The position numbers and the translations under genes are program-made. This document shows, piece by piece, positions 22,012 through 33,557 of a stretch of 64,000 nucleotides of DNA. How positions within the stretch are numbered: position 1 is the first letter of the stretch; each line of letters starts with the position of its first letter. Where the stretch lies: positions 314,043 to 378,042 of the forward strand of contig JAAOMT010000570.1 in assembly GCA_016748015.1 (NCBI GenBank). The letters are read 5' to 3'. The notes beneath the pieces are model-generated. The model did not search any database. It worked only from the letters and a program-made list of their open reading frames with translations, and was not told the DNA's origin. The stretch comes from Geosiphon pyriformis (lineage: Eukaryota > Glomeromycota > Glomeromycetes > Archaeosporales > Geosiphonaceae).

Positions 22012-24232
22012 GTGGCAGAATCAGAAAATATAGGAGCAAACCATTTAGAATTTGCAAAATCCTTATTTCAATACTATTGTCAATACTTGGAATTAAACCA
22101 CAATCATATATCCACTAAATCAGTCTTCAATTTCTACGTCAACGAAAAAATTTCCTCTTTATTAGAAACACTAGTGAATACTGAATTAGCAAGAGAAACT
22201 TTCTATAGGGAGTTAATTCACAACACCAACCTGTCAACAAATTATAATTTCACATCTATTATCACTAAGATCAACAAAAAAATTGAACACTACACTCAAC
22301 AAAGATATCTAATTACATATGCTAGTAAAGGCAAGAGAAAACTACAAACACCAGCAGTAACACCCAGAAAAATACAGCCACCTACTTGGAAAAAAAACAG
22401 AATTGAATCCCCAAGCAACCCATTCTATTACTATACACCTGAAAGTGCCATCAACATATTATCAACAGACACGTTCCCATCAACTGTGACATCAGCATTT
22501 GGACAATTTCCATTCCAAAGTAGACAAAGGAAAACAGAATTATTAGGACCATATGGCAAATACTTTGAGGGATTTAATTCACAATCATCAATCCCATCAA
22601 GACTTCGATCACTACTGCCTCTACCAGATTTTGGAATCTCTGATCCATGGGAAGCAGCAGAATCAGAAAAAAAGGAAGAAAAATCAGAGAATCAAGAATT
22701 CACTTACCAGAACCCAATTACTGAAAACCCGGAAGTTGAAACCCCAAATTTTTAAACTTAGCAAAATCTAAATCTAGAAAATTCAGAAATTGAAACTCCG
22801 AATCATCAAAGGCAGAACAATTCAAACTCCGAATTAATTAATCAGCAGAACTTACCTCTGGTAATCATTATCAATCAACTGCCGATTAATCCCATAGCCG
22901 AACCCATACAACAGCCATCTCAACTATCACCCCAACAACCAGTACAACAACAACTGCTTCAACAGCCACCACAACCACCTAATTTAGATCCAATGGCCTA
23001 TGCACCAATTGCAAAACTTGACAACTTTACTGGCGAAAAAGATGATGCTCAAGTATGGCTGAATGATGTAGAAAAGGCCATTGCAGCCAACGGATGGAAT
23101 GATGCCCGAGCAATACAAGCCATTTCTTACTTTCTTAAGGATACCACTGATTCATAGTATCAGAGCTTGGTTAATAAACCACAAGATTTCAATGCCTTCA
23201 AAGTGAAATTTCTAAGATACTTCAGCAACAATAACAGCATTAATTGCCTAGTTAATACATTCACCACCATGAAACAAGGAGAAACTAAAGTGGTCACCAC
23301 TTACCTGGGACACTTCCATCGAAATCTGCACCAAATTCAAGCAATTGACACCAACTATTTCACAGTCCTACAGATACTCAACCAGTTTATCCATGGCCTG
23401 CGCAGCAGCATCTTGCAATATGTACATCCGTTGTATCTAGACACTCTTCAAGATGCAGTCACATGCGCCAGGGATTTTGAATCCACTGAGTCAGAGGCTA
23501 ACCACACCCAAGCTGTTAATCTAGTAATGAACGGATCATCTGAATTGGATTCCAAATTGGAGAAGTTCAGTAAATTAATTAATAAGAGATTAGAAGGATA
23601 CTTAGCTGACAATCACGTTATTTATCAGCCTCCACAATGATGCAATAATCAAAGAAACTCTAATTGTGTCCAAAATCAACCACATCCATCTTCATCGACC
23701 AATTAACAGTGACAACAAGAAACGCATATCTGCCACTATTGTGGTAAACAAGAACATATCCAAATTGACTGTTGCCAGCATTTAAATAACCAACAATCAG
23801 AAAATCAATATCAAAACCCCGATCGCTGGTTCCAAACTCCGAATCAGTACCCAAATCAAAACCAACTCACTTACTTACCAGTGATGCAGTTATCAGTCTA
23901 TCAACCTCTGGTGTATCAAGCTCCAATCTATCAACTGCAGTCACAAGTAATTTATCAACAACCACAGCCACAAATAATCTATCAGTCCCAACAAATCCAA
24001 ACACCACCCCAAAGCTTACCACCCAATGGAATCCAAAGACCAAGAATGACTCAACAGCACTGGAGATTAGTGATAGTAGTTCATCAACTGATCCCCAGTT
24101 CTTCACAGCAACCATCTGGATTATGCCAGTGGAATTCGGATACTGGTCAACCCCAAAACCTGAATTCCCAGAACTATTTAAGTCTTCTGGTCACCCCAGA
24201 AGACGCCTCAACCAATAACCCAGCATTCACCT
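22012..24232 (+). pseudogene. Gag of element 2 with CCHC zinc knuckle
   Basis: A first open stretch of 247 codons starts with MAESENIGANHLEF at 22012. A Pro/Gln-rich linker and a retrotransposon gag domain (about 22990-23640, including an open 157-codon piece from 23167) follow. The CCHC knuckle CHYCGKQEHIQIDC is at 23731-23772. Single stops break the frame at 22753, 23158 (TAG where Trp is likely), 23638, near 23703 and at 24232. The Gln/Pro-rich tail leads into the protease, as in element 1. Confidence 0.82.
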
Positions 24233-24239
24233 AAAAACA

Positions 24240-24760
24240 ACCACTTACCAGTAATATCTCACCTGTTACCATCACTGAAAATGAGTCTTTGGCTGTTATA
24301 TTCCCATTCAAATTCGAGGAAACAACTGCAACACTATTATTTAGTGGAGCCACTCTTGAAACCAAACCAATCACCGTGATGTATACTGATGCAAAAGTCG
24401 AGGAACAATCCATCAAATTGATCTTTGACAGTGGTTCAGCAGGCAGCATCATCACATGACAACTCATGGATCAATTAGGTCACCGAGTTGATTGAGCTGC
24501 CAGCACCAGAATTATCACAGCTGACAGAGTGACCAAAACTCCAATTGGCAAAATTGACGACTTCTCTTTCGAAGTTAATGGCATTGTGACTTCCATTAAA
24601 GTTCTAGTGATAGAAGCCACTTAATACCAAGCTCTCGTTGGTAATGACTGGCTATTCAAAGTCAATGCAACGTTAGACTGGAACACCCAGAAACTCCAGC
24701 TAACATATCAGGGCCAACACATACATGTACCAGTCATGTGTGGCCATTTCAAAACTTCTT
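24240..24760 (+). pseudogene. Aspartic protease of element 2
   Basis: A retropepsin-like domain with catalytic DSG at 24427-24435 and a GNDWLF motif near 24643. In-frame stops occur at 24457 (TGA) and soon after at a codon that is CGA in the right-edge fragment, and again near 24623. The 63,285-63,990 fragment shares the first of these stops. Confidence 0.83.
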
Positions 24761-25095
24761 CAAGAGAGAAACTATTGATCAAACTGGAGGAGGAGAAAGA
24801 GAAACCTATCTGGGAAGCTTACCAAGTCTTCTGGGCCGACGCCAACCACAATGAACTACCACCAATACTCTCGTGGAATGACAATCCTAAGAGAAAGCAA
24901 AAAGAGGAACTGACCTGGGAAACAGACAATTTGACCTGAACCGACAACAAACAGGAAGAACCATTGAGTTGGGAGTGGAAAAAAGAAAAAGGAAAAGGGA
25001 AAGAAAGGGAGAAAGAAAACACTCAAGCCAACAACACTTATATCCCATACACCAATGGTCAACAACAATCATCGACCTATCGCCAACCCAAACTG

Positions 25096-25960
25096 ATATG
25101 CATTGATTGTGGCAAGAAATTGTCATCAATGGGCACATGTTGTGGCAATGATAAAGAATATCAGATGGCAACCAAGTTCTATTGCCGTGCATGCCATGTT
25201 GAACATTTTGGAAGACCAAAATGAGTGGAAAAATGGGATAATACACCATGTATAGCCTGTGGAAAAACTCTCCTTAATGAAAGAATATGGAATGACATTC
25301 CGGAGAGAAGAGGAACGTGTGATGTGTTCTGCCAATACATGATCTTCATCAGCGACTGGGTTGAAAAAGGAACACCCATAGAAGCCACCTAGAGAAAAGC
25401 TGTACAGTGACTGGACAGTTGTCCACATGATAATGACAAAATTTGGAGGATGGCAATCACCAAAATTAAAGGCGCGTTGCCAGAAGAAATCAGAACAATT
25501 AAAAACAACCTACCAGAACCTATTAAGCTTGACTGGGATGCAGAGCCAGTCATAAATTTTCTGAAACCAGAAAAGTTTCATGAACACTATCAAAACTTGG
25601 CACCCACTAGAGAAGAGCAAAAACAATGGCTAGCACAGTTAAATATTAGACTGTGTTGCTATTGTTTAATTCCCAGTGACTTTGAATATTGTAACAATTG
25701 TAACCTCATTTACAATCCACCACCATGCATGATCTACACAATCCCTAAAGAAGAAGAACCAATCAGCAGCTGTGCTTCGGAATCAGAATCACTGATCAAG
25801 TGCAATCCAGACTTCGACAACAACAACGAAAACACTGGTTCCAGCTCCGTTCAAAATGACAATGACAACAAAGATGATTCAAACTTAGATTCAAACTCTG
25901 ATTTAAACTATGAACAATACATTGTACTACCAGATCTCTCCAAAGAACAAGAGTTGAAAT
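25096..25960 (+). pseudogene. Cysteine-rich module and linker before dUTPase, element 2
   Basis: Cysteine pairs are visible in CIDCGKK, YCRACH and WDNTPCIACGK, matching the element-1 module in order and spacing. A second cluster (LCCYC ... CNNC, about 25650-25710) lies within an open 170-codon stretch (25450-25962) that ends in a Ser/Asp/Asn-rich acidic linker. Stops at about 25222, 25388 and 25408 interrupt it. The pattern suggests several zinc-binding sites. I do not recognise the family. Confidence 0.62.
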
Positions 25961-25980
25961 GATATAGTGACAATGGGGAA

Positions 25981-26427
25981 GATATTATGCCAAAACGTGC
26001 GCATAATACTGATGTAGGATTTGATTTGAGGTATCTAGAAAAAGATGCCATCAAATTGGAACCACATTTACGCACCTGCATTAATCTGAAAGTAGCACTA
26101 GAAATTTTGGCAACAACAATGGTTCAATTAGCATCTAGGAGTAGTTTAATGAAAAGAGGGATTAATATAAGAGGAGGAATAATTGACACGGAATATGTAG
26201 GAAATATCATCGCTATGCTACAAAATGACTCAGAAAAAGCCTATATAATAGAGCCCAATGAAAAAATAGCACAGGCAATATTCCTGTTTCTGGTTAGAGT
26301 AGCTCAGTTAGTATCAGTGGGAAAAAGGGAGGAATTAGGAATAACAGCAAGAGAAATACAGAGATTCGGATCAATGGGTAGAATAGATGTACCAGTTAAT
26401 ATGGTGAAGAAAGAAATTGTTGGCTAA
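25981..26427 (+). pseudogene. dUTPase domain of element 2
   Basis: An open stretch shows TDVGFDLRY (motif 1), ASRSSL (motif 2), GGIIDTEYVG (motif 3), EKIAQAI (motif 4) and a degenerate motif 5 (RFGSMG, where GFGSTG is usual). The order and spacing match the trimeric dUTPase fold. A TGA at about 25960 separates it from the upstream module and a stop closes it at 26425. It lies between the Cys-rich module and RT, as in element 1. Confidence 0.88.
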
Positions 26428-26479
26428 GGAGAAATTATCTCAACCAGTCAAGCTATTTCATTTCACTATATAACCAGTA

Positions 26480-28200
26480 CATGCTAACAATAGAAAGAAA
26501 GGAAAAAGACCAAGCACAAATTTTTGAAGCAGAAGCCAGTCTTTGTGAATCAGAAGAAGTTGGACTTATCAATCTCCACATACCAGCAAAAGATTACAGT
26601 CACATCAAAATTTCCATCTACAACAATACAGGAAATATCATAGAAATACCAGCCGGAACCATTATTGGATACTTAAACACTAAAATAGAGGATCAACCAC
26701 CAAACCCCATTCCAGATTTTTCACAACTTTGTGGATATGTTGATATCACATCACAAACAATATACAGACGAAGTGAATGTTATTTGTTCCAATCAGAACA
26801 ATTAGAACAAATGAACATGGGAAACTTAGATCCACTCCAACATATGCAACTCAAGATGTTGCTCAACCAGTTCAATGACATCTTTGCCAGCAAAAATGAG
26901 TTTGGCTGAACTGATATCATCCAGCATCAGATCAAGACTAAAGATACAATGTCAATTAAACAAAGAGCATACAAAGTGCCACCAGCCAGCCACGAGATTA
27001 TTCGTCAAGAGATAAACCGAATGCTTAACAATGAGCTAATTCAGCCATCAATGAGCCCATGGTCATTACCAGTAGTACTTGTCCAAAAAAAGAATGGAAA
27101 GATCCGATTTTGTGTGGACTACAGAAAACTCAATGGTATAACTCGTGGAGACAGCTATCCAATTCCACAGATACAAAAATTATTCGATGCTTTTGGCAGA
27201 AACAAATGGTTCTCAATGTTAGACTTAGATAGTGGTTATTGACAAGTAGCCATGGATCCAGCTGACAAAGAAAAGACAGCATTCACCACGAGAGAAGAGA
27301 ATTTTGAATTTAAAGTAATGCCATTTGGTTTAACCAATGCACCAGCCACTTTCCAATGGCTAATGGAAATTGTCTATACTGGCTTATTGTGGAAATCAGT
27401 AGTTGTATACTTGGACGACACCAACGTATTCTCAAAAACATTTGATGATTATCTTTATCATCTTCAACAAGTGTTCGAAAGACTAAGAAGAGCAGAGCTA
27501 AAGTTAAATGCAACAAAGTGTTTCTTTGGCAAGACAAAGCTAAAATTCTTGGGACACATAGTCAGCAAAAATGGCATCAAAACAGATCCAGAGAAAATAG
27601 AGATAGTAAAGAACTTTCCAGTGCCAACCAATATGACAGAACTGAAATCATTCTTGGAATTTGCCAGCTACTATCAATATTTTATCAAAAACTTTTCCAA
27701 GATAGTGCAGTCATTCAACCAACTGCAAACCAAGAATACCAAATATGAATGGGCAGAAAGTCAACAAGAAGCTTTTGACATTTTGAAAAGAAAGCTCATT
27801 CAAGCTCCAGTACTGATTTATCCAGATCACAGCAAACCATTCATCATCACCACCAATACATCTGGCCAAGCATTGGGAGCAGTATTATCTCAGAGAGAAC
27901 CAGATGGCAGAGAACATCCAGTAGCATATGCCAGTAGAGGTTTAACATCAGCCAAAAAGAATTATGGAACACCAGAACAAGAACACTTAGCAATATACTG
28001 GACAGTCATGAAATGGAAAAAATACTTGAGCCAGAAGTTTGAAGTATACACAGATCACAAGAGATTAACATCACTCCAAAAACAAAAATTTAGAGATGGA
28101 AAACAGTCAAAATGAAAAATGGCACTCGCACCATACAATTATACTATACATTACAAAAAAAGAAAAGACAACGGAAATGCTGATGGTTTGTCATGAATGA
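26480..28200 (+). pseudogene. Reverse transcriptase and RNase H of element 2
   Basis: RT motifs are clear: KIRFCVDYRKLN, LDLDSGY, AFTTREENFEF, YLDD at 27408-27419 and LGHIVSKNG. A TGA at about 27241 replaces the near-universal Trp of SGYWQ. RNase H continues in frame (27252-28115), but its first catalytic Asp is Asn (ITTNTSG where TDAS is expected), while EQEH and YTDHK remain. A further TGA at 28113 breaks the end. RNase H would be inactive. Confidence 0.9.
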
Positions 28201-28479
28201 GACAAATCTAAGAACATTTTAACACAAAAAAAAATATAACAAAACCAGAACAATACCAACGAAAAATATAACAAAAGATGAACATACAAAAATATCAACA
28301 ACTGCAACATTATATAAACACTCAACAGTTCAAGGAGAATTTATCTCAAATGGAACAAAAGAGTATCAGACAACAATCAAAATATTTTATCACTTACCAA
28401 AATATACTTTATTGAAAAAATAGAAAAAATCCAGATCAACCAATCAGAGTAGTTACAGAACCAGAAAAAGAGACAATAT

Positions 28480-29640
28480 TATTCAACATGTACTTAAATC
28501 TAACAGCAGGACATTTTCACAAAGAAGCAACCATAGAAAGAACCAGAAAAAAATACTATTGGCCATCAATGTATCCAGACATCATCCAATATGTTCAGAA
28601 TTGTGATGCTTGTCAGTGAAGAGGAGGTATGAAACTCAGTGAACTATTAAGACCAATCAAAGTAGAACAACCATTCGACTGTGTTGAAATTGATCTAGTC
28701 AGACCATTAACAATCACCAGCAGAGGAAACAGGTACATAGCAGTAGCCATGGACTATCTCACTAAATAGCCAAAGGTGAAAGCAATTCAAAGAGCAGATG
28801 CAGAATCCGTTGCCGAATTTGTTCATCAGAATTTGATCTGTTAACATGAATGTCCAAAAGAATTATTATCAGATCAAGGAACTCATTTTGTGAACAAAAC
28901 ATTAACAGAATTGAGTCAAAGATTCGGAATTAAGAGACCACTATCATTACCATACCATCTACAAACCAATGGATTAGTCAAAAGATTCAACAGAACATTG
29001 TGTGAAGCAATAGCTAAACTCAGCCAAGAAAACCAGGATGATTGGAATTTGTTAATACCATCAGTACTATTTGCTTATTGAACAATGAAGCAAGATACTA
29101 CACAAGCAACACTATTTGAATTAGTATATGGTAGAACAACAACACTACCAATAGAAATAGAAGTCAGTACATACCCAACCAAACCAATAACAGAAGAGAA
29201 TTTCAAAAATACATTGTTGAAAAAAACATATGACTTAATGGAAACATTAGAAAACAAACAATAAAGAGCAGCTGATAATATACAAAAGTCACAAAAGAAA
29301 CAAAAAGAAAGACATAATAACCAACTACCAGATAAACCAGTTGAATTCAGGATTGGAGACAAAGTACTACTATATTGTACCAAAGTGGAAAAACAATGAA
29401 GTGGAAAATTTGACCCCAAATGGGATGGACCATTTTACATAGAAGAAATTCTAGGAAATGAAGCTTACAAATTAAGACTGGATAACAAAATTTTAACCAA
29501 AGCAACACATGGAGATTGACTGAAACCATACCACAATATTACACTATCATCTACCAGTAATATTCCACAATTAGGAGTACAGAGAATACTAGTCTAACCA
29601 GATGAGATTCCACAAGATCTGGAACCAATCATTATCATTA
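28480..29640 (+). pseudogene. Integrase of element 2, catalytic Glu replaced
   Basis: The zinc-binding N-terminus is recognisable (GHFH ... CDAC, about 28505-28615). The core Asp residues lie in VEIDLV (about 28690) and LLSDQ (about 28870). The third residue reads Lys in NGLVKRF (about 28975) where element 1 and the family have Glu, a single G-to-A change. The GPF-like WDGPFYI motif lies near 29425. Stops replace Trp (TAG at about 28768) and Arg codons. The enzyme is dead. Confidence 0.88.
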
Positions 29641-29689
29641 ACAACAACACGTCCAATTGATTAACAAAAGAATATATAAGAACATGGTA

Positions 29690-30340
29690 AATGCAACAGG
29701 AAATATCAGAAAAATGGAAATTACAGACAACATTTACTCACTAGCACAACAACTTTTTCAATTGATTCAACACCAGGAAATGGAGATTACAGTCAATCAA
29801 CAAACCATTTGATATCAAGATACTAAAAAGACATTGCAACCCAGAACACAGAAGAAAACTAAAAATACTGTGGACAAAATTATTGCGAAAGTAAAATTAG
29901 CAATAGAAGAACTGACAAAAGAATTACTATATCAAGAGTTGACTAAAGAAACTTGGAATTGGTGGATACAACAATTTCCACAAAACTATTGTTATTTTTA
30001 CTTGGAACAACACGTAAATATCCAGAATTTATATACAAATAAAACAAAGCGACTATTCAACAAAAGAATACTACAATAATTAGAACATTTTGTGGGAAAG
30101 AACAACTTATCCATACAGGCCCAAGCTATATACTGAATACACACAGCATTTCAGGATAGACCAGAAATTTTATTCAACAAAGCAATGAATATAGTTACCA
30201 GTAATCAATTGGGAAAAATCACCAATGCTCAATTTGAAAAATTACAGATCTAAATAACACAAGTAATTCTCAAAAATGAAATCTAGGAAATACTTCAAGA
30301 GAGGGAATTAAACAAGTTAGATTTCGACGGAGCTTAATAT
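29690..30340 (+). pseudogene. Extra ORF downstream of integrase in element 2
   Basis: This is the positional counterpart of the intact 235-codon ORF in element 1. The frame can be followed from about 29690 to 30340 with several single stops; the longest open part is 29834-30079. It is helical, Gln/Lys-rich, has no membrane segment, and ends in an acidic LDFDGA-like tail. The similarity to element 1 is weak but runs through the length. Function unknown. Confidence 0.5.
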
Positions 30341-30341
30341 T

Positions 30342-30353
30342 AAAAGAAGGGAA
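30342..30353 (+). other. Polypurine tract of element 2
   Basis: AAAAGAAGGGAA lies immediately before the 3' LTR, the expected plus-strand primer site. Confidence 0.7.
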
Positions 30354-31268
30354 TAATGTTACTCATAGAATATAAGAAATATAATATTATTAGTTAGTAG
30401 ATATTAGCCAATTAGAAGTAGGTGTAGTAAATATGGAATTCCAGGATTCCTCTCAAGAATTGCAGAATTCCAGGAATTTCAAGATTCCTCTCAAAAGAAT
30501 TGCAGAATTCCAGAATTCCAGGATTCCAAGATTCTTCTCAAAAGAATCGCAAGATTCCAGAAATTCTAGGATTCCTGTTATAAAGAATTGAGGAATTGAG
30601 GAATCTCAATTATGTATATATAGCAGTAGGATTAGAAGCTGAAAAAACAGACCTCTTAGTTTAGATTTAATCTAAGCAACATTCCAGTTTCCAATCATCA
30701 AATAAATAATTATTCCATATCTCAACCCACTTTCTACTATCAACACTTCATGTTAATAGTAATTGATACTTAACCACACTGGAACAATAGCTCTTGATCA
30801 TGACTATTGATGAAATACTAACGTACCAAATTGCCTTGGCTTATTTTCTCTATTTTCTTTATTTTATTTTCTTTACTTTTTATTTTCTTTATTTTATTTT
30901 ATTTTTTTTTTGATTTTGTTGTTGTATACTAATTGATTAAAAGATTAAGCACTGAGTTATTGATGTCAAGGATAGTCTGGTAAAAGACCCAAAAATAAGG
31001 GTAGAATTTTATATATATTATCAGATAGCTTACCAGAAGGGCATGACTGCCAGACTAAATCCAGCCACCATGCTGAGAAAAAAATTGGGAAAACTCTTGG
31101 AAAGATACATCTACTATTAACACTATCAAATCTCTGTCTATTATACAAAGAACTCTATCAAAATCTTTAGATACAACACTTGCAGAATCCCATCCATGAA
31201 AGTAGCTTTTGAGCACCGAGTTATGGGTTTGTTATTTAATTCAACAGCAGAAATAATCACCTGTAACA
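30354..31268 (+). repeat. 3' LTR of element 2
   Basis: A 915-bp counterpart of 21042-21949 with the same GGAATTCC-type array and pyrimidine-rich tract. It ends TAACA at 31268, directly against LINE C sequence. Confidence 0.93.
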
Positions 31269-31700
31269 ACAATCTTAAAGTAGCTGGTTTGGAGATTGTC
31301 AAGTTTGTACACTTTCTTGGTCTAGCTTTTAGGGAATATGTTTGGTTAATTCATGCTAAACATTGTGCTTATATGAAAAGAAACAGTTTGATTCCAATTG
31401 ATGATTCGGCTTTTGTTTTGGTTTCTGGTTTGGCTTCAAGATTTTCTGCTGGAGTGGTCAAATTGCATCACTGATGCTTTTGGTATTTAGTTTGGCTTTT
31501 ACAAATCTTGTTTGTTTTTTTCAGATATAGGTAATCCAGTTTCAGTTTATATAGCTGTGTAGTGTTGTTCTAATTGGCCCAAATGGCTGGTTACATGTAG
31601 AAAATGCATGATTCATGCTTAGTTTAGATCATTTCTTTGATGTATAGCACTAGATAGTGTTTGGATCTCACTCGTTAAGCAAATAAAAAAAAAAATTATA
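31269..31700 (+). pseudogene. LINE C 3' end, right of element 2
   Basis: An open frame (31269-31472) encodes the C-terminal part of a LINE ORF2, matching the corresponding LINE A segment (13222-13494, minus) residue by residue in the WLIH..KHC.Y region. A decayed end and the conserved LINE 3' tail (about 31550-31680) follow, then an A-rich run. It continues the sequence left of element 2 at 21041. Confidence 0.75.
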
Positions 31701-31734
31701 AAAAAATTAAATTAAAATTAAATTTTTTATTTAT

Positions 31735-32050
31735 TACACATTTAATGAGTAAAACCCAACCATTATTTAATATATAAAGTTAAACTAAGTGACCCCAACT
31801 AAATATAACTCACACATTTATTACATGTAACCAGCTATTTAAATCAGACAAAACAACACTACACACTTATAATAATGCTTACATCATTATTTAAATCTGA
31901 AAAAAAGAGGCATAGCTTATGCTTACCAAAACTAATAGCAAAAAACTTAGCAATACCAAGAAGCTGGATTATGTTATCTGACAACTTAACCACTAAATCA
32001 TCTATTGCATTCAGTTTTGATATGTCTATACTTTTGACAATAATAATACA
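31735..32050 (-). pseudogene. LINE 3' fragment F, minus strand
   Basis: The same 3' tail is present on the minus strand (31735-31870), followed by about 50 codons of the ORF2 C-terminus (about 31875-32045) that match LINE A near 13222-13390. It is 5'-truncated there. It abuts the LINE C tail through an A/T run, so the two LINEs are tail to tail. Confidence 0.65.
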
Positions 32051-32323
32051 TCAGTATATTCTGTTAATTTCTATTTGGGTTTTGATAACTGTAATCTTAA
32101 AAGGGTGTTTGGTTTTGTAATAAAGTTGTCCATATTGTATTAAAGCTTGCTGGTGTTTTTTTTATTTTTATTTTATGAATGCAGTCCAATCACTATCTAA
32201 CATACAGAAACATAACAAAAGAGTTTAACTAAACATGGCTTATGTGCTTGCTATATGTGACTGATTACTTGAACTAATTAAGATTACACTATGTATTTAT
32301 ACAAACCCTAGCATCATTATTAA

Positions 32324-33093
32324 TGCTGTTACAGTTCAAGAATTTAATAGGAATTATAAATAATATAAATTAGCCAATCATAAAATTGCACAATAACAAT
32401 TTATAAAAAGATAAAAGAAATAATGTACAAATAATAGTAAGCACTATCATACAATAACAGCAAGCACTATCATGCAAAAGCAGCAAGCACTATTTAGAAA
32501 TAATGGAAATAGAGTATTACAAGACATTATTTTGTAAAACAATAATTATATATATATGCAATAGTTTTTAATGATAAAAAAAAACAGCTTAAACTCAAAG
32601 CAACAAATATCTAAATAAAATCTTATTTAAAAAGAATTAATAAAAATAATAAATTAAATAAACATCACAATTATGAGATTAACAATAGAGTTTTCATATT
32701 CTCTCTAGCAAATAAAACTATCATTCTATCTTTGAATTCTTTGGAAAAATAATCTCTGATCAAGATTATTTTACGTAGTTATTAATTAAATTGAAAAAAG
32801 CTTTATTATATACTTAGAGAAATCACGAAAAGGTCATTAACATTTCATGTTTCTAGATTAAAAAAACACATCAGACAATTATAAGGATAGCCTCAGAGAA
32901 GACCCCAAACAGTGAGTAAATTTCAGATTAGCCTTTGGGAAGGAGTACACAACATACAAAGACAACTAGAATTAAAGAGAAAACTTACATTACAACATCA
33001 AAAAAAAATCTTCAGTACATTATTATTAATATCTAACACATAAAATTGAAGAACTCATAAGAGACTAATTGCAATTAAAACGAGATATTAACA
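32324..33093 (+). repeat. Solo LTR with perfect 5-bp target duplication
   Basis: The segment starts TGCTGTTAC and ends TTAACA, and is flanked on both sides by ATTAA (32319-32323 and 33094-33098). Its start and the AAGGATAGCCT block (about 32882) resemble the element-2 LTR, so it belongs to a related family. It contains a direct repeat of a GCAAGCACTATCAT-like word (about 32440-32490). No internal region is present. Confidence 0.78.
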
Positions 33094-33557
33094 ATTAAAA
33101 TATACCAAGAAAACTCTCTTGTAACAATGCTTAAAAAAAAGTTACACATTTTACACAAACTAAAACTAACAGCAAAAGCTTTAAAAATACCAAACAGCCA
33201 AACAACTCTCACAGACAAAAGTTCTGGCACTTTATCTACAGTCACAGCAATTAAACCACTATCTCTAATCTGGCCATCTTTCTCTAATTTTGCTTTGAGT
33301 TTTGCCCTAAATAACCACAATTTACATTAATGCATCTTAGCTAAACTATGTACAAAATCAACTACCATTAACAATACTTTTTTCCAATTATTGAAAATAA
33401 AAACTGCTTTATCTATCCATTTTTTGAAAACAAAACTTTTACACAAAACCATGTAGACACCAATATCTGAAATCCCAGAAAGAAGTGTATTTAGCACTAT
33501 AGAAGATGACAAGCAGAAACTATTAGTTAAAGACTTCCAAATCTTAATATAACCCAA
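33075..33557 (-). pseudogene. LINE B ORF2 C-terminus
   Basis: Two open pieces (33075-33320 and 33327-33557) match the C-terminal end of LINE A ORF2 with a VxxLFGIFKAFAVSF-type segment. The gene continues beyond the inserted transposon at 35320. Confidence 0.7.

Larger units (their letters stand above)
21042..31268 (+). mobile_element. Ty3/gypsy-like LTR retrotransposon (element 2) with dUTPase
   Basis: A full-length but dead element. The LTRs are at 21042-21949 and 30354-31268, with a primer-binding site and polypurine tract in place. The order is gag with CCHC, protease, cysteine-rich module, dUTPase, RT with YLDD, RNase H, integrase and an extra ORF. It is a relative of element 1, not a copy: protein similarity is clear but the LTRs differ. 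More than 20 in-frame stop codons interrupt an otherwise nearly continuous frame. RNase H has lost its first Asp and integrase its Glu. It sits inside plus-strand LINE C. Confidence 0.93.

Noticed and set aside
22012-30340. Nuclear code with TGA as Trp
   Set aside because: Stops also include TAG and TAA and fall on Arg as well as Trp codons; the five host genes use TGG for Trp and end at normal stops.
21037-31273. Target-site duplication for element 2
   Set aside because: Flanks TTCTA (left) and ACAAT (right) do not match, so no duplication was claimed.
32440-32490. Possible CRISPR-like direct repeats (GCAAGCACTATCAT)
   Set aside because: Only about three imperfect copies, within a eukaryotic LTR.
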